Source: Cupriavidus sp. D384
GTDB lineage: Bacteria; Pseudomonadota; Gammaproteobacteria; Burkholderiales; Burkholderiaceae
Assembly (NCBI RefSeq): GCF_001652915.1
Contig: NZ_BBQI01000096.1
Coordinates: 1-64,000, forward strand
Direction: 5' to 3'
Length of the DNA: 64,000 bases
Shown: positions 59,637-64,000 of the stretch, piece by piece
How positions within the stretch are numbered: the stretch's first letter is position 1
How the letters are laid out: each line of letters starts with the position of its first letter
Translations under genes and position numbers: made by a program
The notes under the pieces: model-generated
What the model was told of the DNA's origin: nothing
What the model saw: the letters and a program-made list of their open reading frames with translations, nothing else
Database searches by the model: none

Positions 59637-60214
59637 TGTTTATCTACCCAATTTACAGATTCAAATCTGTCCCCGCCCTGCCCCGCACCCCGTCCGGTCT
59701 GGACGTCATGCAGGGCCGCCGCGAGTTCCTGCGCGAACTTGCGCCGCCGGTGCGGGTCCAGATACGACCCCACCCGCACGGTGCGCTTGCCCGACCGCAG
59801 AATCACGAGCGCCCGGAACGATTCACCCAGTTCAATCCGCACCCACTGTGGATTGAATACTTCCCGCGTGACCCGACTGGCGCTGGCTGTCTCCACGACC
59901 AGCATGCCGTCGGTCACACTCACGCGTTCATGATCCGTCGCATGGCGCGCATACGCCAGCAGGGCAATCCCCAGCCCGGTCAGTTCCAGGCCAGCAAACG
60001 GCAGCACGAGCCAGGCCCCATGCCACACGGTCAGAAACGCCGCGATGGCAATGGAAAAACATGCGATGGAGAAGTAGAACCAGCCGACCTGGCGCGGAGA
60101 GAGAGAACAATTCCGCTTCATCAGCCAGTCGTTGACCGGCAAGGGGGTGCGTCCGTCGAGATTTCCGCCGGAGTCACCTACTGCCGTCTGGAATGCGATA
60201 CCCAAGTCTTGCAT
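59633..60214 (-). CDS. DUF2244 membrane protein
   Basis: 193 residues from the ATG chosen at 60214. Two membrane helices (QVGWFYFSIACFSIAIAAFL and LPFAGLELTGLGIALLAYA) and a small soluble domain. DUF2244 proteins accompany cox operons; function unknown. The conserved W-x-x-KRNCSLSPRQ start suggests translation begins upstream of the ATG at 60121, but the true start is uncertain. Overlap with coxB indicates operon membership as first gene. Confidence 0.82.
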   Translation of the reverse strand: MQDLGIAFQTAVGDSGGNLDGRTPLPVNDWLMKRNCSLSPRQVGWFYFSIACFSIAIAAFLTVWHGAWLVLPFAGLELTGLGIALLAYARHATDHERVSVTDGMLVVETASASRVTREVFNPQWVRIELGESFRALVILRSGKRTVRVGSYLDPHRRRKFAQELAAALHDVQTGRGAGQGGDRFESVNWVDKQ

Positions 60215-60478
60215 CGCCAACCACTCTGCATCGGATGCACGCCCGGGACGAAATCCGTCCCCAGGAGCGCACGTGCGGAGTGCCTTCCAGGAACGTTCTT
60301 GTGCCAGGGGACCACTGCGACAAACCGGCCCATTATATGGCGCTTCGCATACCTGAACAACATAGGATTTGACCGAAGTGCTTGCCATCGGCACAAATTT
60401 GTGCATGAGCTTTTTAGCCCCGATAGGCAACACAAACGATCAGCCCCGATTGTCGGGCAACCGTACTGCTGGCGCGCT

Positions 60479-61417
60479 TCAGCGGCGCGTTTGCGCGCGG
60501 CCGATCTTGTCGATGGGGATGATCGCGCGGCCCTGATCGTCAGTTGCCTGTTTGCCACGCGCCGGGATTTTCCATGCATGGCCGTAGACAATCTCGAACG
60601 TCAACGGGATTACGCCATCCTGGTTGCGCATGCGATGCAGGGCGGCAATCACGGCGCGATGCCATTTGCGGCCACGCAGCCCCACCGGGCCCGGACGGCG
60701 CATGCCGCCGAAGGCGCGCACCTCGTCCAGCAGCTTCTCGGGCGATTCGTAGGTGACGGTCAACGTCTCCATGTCCATCACGGGCGTGGACCAGCCGCTA
60801 TGCACGAGCATGTCGCCAATGTCGTGCATGTCGACAAAGCGCAGCGTGTGCGCGTCCAGGTCCACCTCGGCGAACGCGGCGCGCAGTTCCTTCAGCGTAT
60901 CGGGGCCGAACAACGAGAACATGACAAGCCCGTCGTCGGCCGTGACCCGATGCCATTCCGGAAATACGTGGTGCGGCTCGGGATGCCAGTGCAGCGCCAG
61001 GTTCGACCACAGCAGGTCAAAGCTGGCGGCGCCAAAGGGCAGTGTGGCAAGATCGCCCTGCACCAGGTCGAACATCGGGCGCTTGCCCAGCAGGCGGCCG
61101 ACCCAGCCGGGCCGGCGCTGCGGATCGCGCTCGCCGGCCTGCTGCAGCATCGCGCCGGAGATATCGATCCCGGCAATCTGCGCATCGGGAAACCGGGCGC
61201 GCAAACCCGCCAGCCCCTGACCATGGCCGCAGCCGATATCGAGCGCGCGGCCAGGCGACAGCTTGACCACTTCCATCCGCTCCTGCATGCGCTGGCCTAT
61301 CTCGCCAAGCAGGAAATCGAGCTGGCCGAAGCGCGGGCTACGGCGGTCGAAGGCAAGCCGGGTCAGCCGCGCGGGCGGCAACCAGGCATCTGGGGAGTCG
61401 GAGGCATGCAGGGACAC
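60479..61417 (-). CDS. BioC-like SAM-dependent methyltransferase
   Basis: 312 residues. Class I methyltransferase with motif I ALDIGCGHGQGL and FDLLWSNLALHWH, resembling malonyl-ACP O-methyltransferase BioC of biotin synthesis, though no bio genes lie nearby. No ATG is available before the domain; the GTG at 61417 (coding VSLHASDS) gives a plausible N-terminus. A longer frame upstream overlaps the comF promoter. Confidence 0.87.
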   Translation of the reverse strand: MSLHASDSPDAWLPPARLTRLAFDRRSPRFGQLDFLLGEIGQRMQERMEVVKLSPGRALDIGCGHGQGLAGLRARFPDAQIAGIDISGAMLQQAGERDPQRRPGWVGRLLGKRPMFDLVQGDLATLPFGAASFDLLWSNLALHWHPEPHHVFPEWHRVTADDGLVMFSLFGPDTLKELRAAFAEVDLDAHTLRFVDMHDIGDMLVHSGWSTPVMDMETLTVTYESPEKLLDEVRAFGGMRRPGPVGLRGRKWHRAVIAALHRMRNQDGVIPLTFEIVYGHAWKIPARGKQATDDQGRAIIPIDKIGRAQTRR

Positions 61418-61519
61418 GGACAGACGGGGCAGCAAGGGTCGGATCGGCAGATGCGGCAAAGTGTCGCACCATCGGAGACCGCACGGGGCGGGCCGCCGGA
61501 AGTATACGCGCCGGGGGCC

Positions 61520-62263
61520 ATGCGTGCCGGAAGGGGCTTTGCCCGGCAGGCCGCGCGTCTGTGGCACGCGGCGCTGCCATCGGGCTGCCTGGTCTGCGCG
61601 GCGGTACAGCGCGATGTGGTGTGCGCAGACTGCGCCGGCACGCTGATGCGGCCTGTAGCGCGCTGCCCACGGTGCGCCACGCCGGGCAGCCGCGGGTACT
61701 GCGGGCGGTGTGCCAATGTCGATCCCGTTGAGGATCCGGCCGGCGATCCGCTAGATGCCACGCTGACGCTCGGCGACTATGCCGCCCCCTTCGACAAGCT
61801 GGTGCTGCGGCTCAAGTTCGGCGCCCGGCTGCCCGCTGCCGGATGGATTGCCGCGCGCCTGGCACTTGTGTCGCGCGCCTGCCACACACAGGGCAATCTT
61901 CCTGACCTGCTGGTGCCGATTCCACTTTCACCGGCCCGCCTGGCAGAACGTGGTTTCAACCAGGCGTGGGAAATCGCGCGGCCGCTGGCGCGTCACCTGG
62001 GCGTGCGTGCATCGGCCACGTTGTTGTCGCGCCACCGCGACACCGCCAGCCAGCGCACCCTGGACCTGCCCGCGCGGCTAGCCAATCAGCGCCAGGCGTT
62101 TGTCATCCGCGACGCAGCGGCGCCACGCGAGCTACAGGGGCTGCACGTCGGCCTGATCGACGATGTAATGACCACCGGCGCCACGCTGCGCGAGGCGGCC
62201 CGCGTGCTGAAAGCGCACGGGGCCGCTCGCGTCACCGCGCTGGTGGCCCTGCGCACTCCGTGA
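61520..62263 (+). CDS. comF: ComF family phosphoribosyltransferase-like protein
   Basis: 247 residues. N-terminal four-cysteine zinc-finger-like region (SGCLVCAAV, VCADC, CPRCATPG, YCGRC) and C-terminal PRTase loop VGLIDDVMTTGATL. Linked to DNA uptake in competent bacteria (ComFC/GntX). The ATG at 61520 was chosen; others upstream in frame (61406) lack ribosome binding sites. Confidence 0.93.
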   Translation: MRAGRGFARQAARLWHAALPSGCLVCAAVQRDVVCADCAGTLMRPVARCPRCATPGSRGYCGRCANVDPVEDPAGDPLDATLTLGDYAAPFDKLVLRLKFGARLPAAGWIAARLALVSRACHTQGNLPDLLVPIPLSPARLAERGFNQAWEIARPLARHLGVRASATLLSRHRDTASQRTLDLPARLANQRQAFVIRDAAAPRELQGLHVGLIDDVMTTGATLREAARVLKAHGAARVTALVALRTP

Positions 62264-62269
62264 CACGAT

Positions 62270-62302
62270 GGAGCGCTCGCGGTAAGCTGCGCTCCGTTTT
62301 TT
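62270..62302 (+). terminator. Intrinsic terminator between comF and trmL
   Basis: GGAGCGC (62270-62276), 12-base loop, GCGCTCC (62289-62295), G, then six Ts. It ends only 12 bases before the trmL ATG, leaving little room for a separate promoter. Confidence 0.65.
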
Positions 62303-62314
62303 GGCTGCCATCCC

Positions 62315-62785
62315 ATGTTCAACGTCGTCCTTGTCGAACCCGAAATTCCGCCGAACACCGGCAATGTGATCCGCCTGTGCGCCAATACGGGCGCGCAGCT
62401 GCATCTGGTCAAACCGCTGGGATTTCCGCTGGAAGACGCGCGCATGCGCCGCGCGGGGCTGGACTACCACGAGTACGCGACGATGCGCGTACACGAAAGC
62501 TGGGACGCGCTGATGGCGGCTGAACAGCCCGACCCGGCACGCATGTTCGCGCTGACCACGCACGGCTCCACACCGTTCGGCCAGGTCAGTTTCCAGCCGG
62601 GCGACTGGTTCGTGTTCGGATCGGAAACGCGCGGCCTGGCGCCCGAGCGGCGCGAATGGTTTCCGGCCGCGCAGCGCATCCGCCTGCCCATGCGCCCCAA
62701 CAACCGCAGCCTCAACCTGTCGAATACGGTGGCCGTGGTGGTGTTCGAGGCCTGGCGCCAGAACGGTTTCGCAGGCGGCGCCTGA
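62315..62785 (+). CDS. trmL: tRNA (cytidine(34)-2'-O)-methyltransferase
   Basis: 156 residues, SPOUT fold. Motifs VEPEIPPNTGNVIRLCA, FGSETRGL and RSLNLSNTVAVVVFE form the knotted SAM site. It methylates the wobble base of leucine tRNAs. Positioned just after a terminator; promoter unclear. Confidence 0.97.
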   Translation: MFNVVLVEPEIPPNTGNVIRLCANTGAQLHLVKPLGFPLEDARMRRAGLDYHEYATMRVHESWDALMAAEQPDPARMFALTTHGSTPFGQVSFQPGDWFVFGSETRGLAPERREWFPAAQRIRLPMRPNNRSLNLSNTVAVVVFEAWRQNGFAGGA

Positions 62786-62845
62786 GCCGTTGTCACCATC
62801 CGGGCGCTTCCCCCGTCCGGGCCTGTCCCGCCGCCCTGCCCGCCC

Positions 62846-63829
62846 TCAATCCTCGGGCTGCACGTTGGCGGCGCGGATCACCTTGTCCCAGCGCGCCTTC
62901 TCGCTGACCATCGTCTGCCGCAGCGATGCCGGCGCCGTACCGGCCGGGACGAAATACTGCGCGCGCATCTTGTCGCGCACGTCGGCGCTGCCGATGATCG
63001 TGACCAGTTCGCGATAGAGCCGGTCCACCACTGGCGCGGGCGTGCCTGCCGGCGCCAGGATCGCCTGCCACGAAATCGCCTCGAAGCCGGGAAAGCCGGA
63101 TTCCGCCACCGTCGGCACCGACGGCAGCACGCCGGTACGCCCCGACGACGTCACCGCCAGCAGCCGCAGCTTGCCGGCCGTTACCAAGGGCATGGCAATC
63201 GCCGGCACCATGAACCCCGCCTGCACCTGTCCGCCGACGATCGCCGTCGTGATCTGCGGAAAGCCTGCATAGGGCACGTGCTGCAGATCGATGCCGGCCA
63301 TGGCCTTGAGCTGCTCCATCGCCAGGTGTGCCGCACTGCCGTTACCCACCGATCCATAGTTCAGCACGCCCGGCTTCGACTTCGCCAGCGCCACGAATTC
63401 GCGCAGGCTATGCACCGGCAGGCGGGCATCGATGACCAGCACGTTCGGCGACGTAGCCACCAGCGTCACCGGCGCCAGCTGCTTCATCGGGTCATAGTTC
63501 AGATGGCGATACAGCGATGGCGCCGTCACCAGCGGGCCGTTGATCGTGAACAGCAGCGTGTAGCCATCGGGCGCCGCCTTGGCGACCAGCCCCGTGCCGA
63601 TGTTGCCGCCCGCACCAGGCCGGTTTTCGACCACCACGGGCTGGCCCAGCACCGCAGCCAGTTTTTCGGTAACGATGCGGGCGATCAGGTCCGGCGACGA
63701 ACCGGCCGGAAACGGCACGATCATGCGGATCGGCTTCGACGGCCAGGCGTCGGCCATCGCGATACGGGGCAGCGCCCCAGCGGCTGCGCAGGCAGCCAGC
63801 GCCCCGAGGGCGCGGCGTCGGGAGACCAT
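62846..63829 (-). CDS. Bug/TctC family tripartite tricarboxylate transporter binding protein
   Basis: 327 residues. Tat-like signal (VSRRRALGALAACAAAGALP, cleavage near AMADA) and a Bug domain (WPSKPIRMIVPFPAGSSPD; ENRPGAGGNIG; VRDKM). These periplasmic proteins are highly amplified in Burkholderiales and bind diverse carboxylates; ligand unknown, and no membrane components are adjacent. Start at 63829. Confidence 0.94.
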   Translation of the reverse strand: MVSRRRALGALAACAAAGALPRIAMADAWPSKPIRMIVPFPAGSSPDLIARIVTEKLAAVLGQPVVVENRPGAGGNIGTGLVAKAAPDGYTLLFTINGPLVTAPSLYRHLNYDPMKQLAPVTLVATSPNVLVIDARLPVHSLREFVALAKSKPGVLNYGSVGNGSAAHLAMEQLKAMAGIDLQHVPYAGFPQITTAIVGGQVQAGFMVPAIAMPLVTAGKLRLLAVTSSGRTGVLPSVPTVAESGFPGFEAISWQAILAPAGTPAPVVDRLYRELVTIIGSADVRDKMRAQYFVPAGTAPASLRQTMVSEKARWDKVIRAANVQPED

Positions 63830-63870
63830 GGTGCTTGTTCGGGTGCGAGTTCGGGTGCGTGTTGTTGTGC

Positions 63871-64000
63871 TTACTCGTCGCGGGCGTCGCGCTGCAGCAG
63901 CCGCTCCACCGCATCGGCCGCCGGCAAGCCCTCGAACAGCACCGCGCACACCGCGCGCGTGATCGGCATTTCCACGCCCTTGCGCGCGGCCAGGTCGGCC
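63871..64000 (-). CDS. gpsA: NAD(P)H-dependent glycerol-3-phosphate dehydrogenase, C-terminal end
   Basis: Last 42 codons plus stop of a gene cut by the window edge. The residues [20 protein letters not shown] and [13 protein letters not shown] fit the GpsA C-terminus (xxxMPIxxAVxxVLxE, then LLxR). GpsA makes glycerol 3-phosphate for phospholipids. Confidence 0.85.
   Translation of the reverse strand, partial: ADLAARKGVEMPITRAVCAVLFEGLPAADAVERLLQRDARDE

Noticed and set aside
59606-61519. Long plus-strand frame reading into comF
   Set aside because: It is antisense to the DUF2244 and methyltransferase genes; only the C-terminal ComF part has family resemblance.

Overview
This 64 kb window is high-GC chromosomal DNA from a betaproteobacterium of the Burkholderiaceae, most likely Cupriavidus or a close Ralstonia relative. 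The assignment rests on gene order and protein character: kdsD-lptCAB-rpoN-hpf-ptsN-hprK-rapZ, ispE-tRNA-Gln-prs-rplY-pth, and a ctaC/D/G/E-surf1-ctaA-ctaB-sco cytochrome oxidase block. It is not based on a database search. About 65 protein genes and one tRNA are supported. Almost everything is core housekeeping DNA; there is no prophage, CRISPR array or intact insertion sequence.

Layout. 1-2628: an accessory arsenic operon (arsR, arsI, acr3, arsC) with its own promoter and palindromic operators. 2751-5286: ssb and an MFS transporter, with a 52 bp insertion-sequence-end palindrome sitting in the loop of the shared ars/ssb terminator. 5287-13793: uvrA, a Na/Pi cotransporter-PhoU protein, apt, a DJ-1/PfpI protein, a ribbon-helix-helix protein and a Kef-type antiporter. 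13943-22746: LPS transport (kdsD, lptC, lptA, lptB, with no kdsC between kdsD and lptC), then rpoN, hpf, ptsN, hprK, a PsiF repeat protein and rapZ. 22805-27940: a LON-domain protein, mutY, a dynamin-like GTPase and mutM. 28211-34375: TPR protein, lolB, ispE, tRNA-Gln, prs, rplY, pth. 34496-40591: ferredoxin, coaD, rsmD, an inactive/active pair of M16 peptidases, ftsY.

40862-47654: maleylacetoacetate isomerase and a fumarylacetoacetate hydrolase-family protein, then the nitrate-uptake region. It consists of nasT (an ANTAR antiterminator), a 460 bp leader and the nrtABC-type nitrate ABC transporter, followed by a ybiB-like gene. The leader carries a sigma-54 type promoter, two ANTAR-type hexaloop hairpins and an overlapping intrinsic terminator, so this stretch reads as a complete antitermination circuit. 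47705-49868: pirin and rpoH, the latter under a perfect CIRCE operator. 49974-60214: aa3-type cytochrome c oxidase structural genes (coxB, coxA, coxC) with assembly factors (Cox11, Sco1, SURF1, heme A and heme O synthases, a 48-residue assembly protein). 60479-64000: a BioC-like methyltransferase, comF, trmL, a Bug/TctC solute-binding protein and the 3' end of gpsA.

The regulatory parts connect internally: rpoN supplies the sigma factor suited to the nrt promoter, nasT supplies the RNA-binding antiterminator, and ptsN/hprK/rapZ form the nitrogen-PTS and kinase group usual for proteobacteria. Many starts were moved inward from the longest reading frame to match family N-termini, signal peptides or ribosome binding sites; each such choice is stated.
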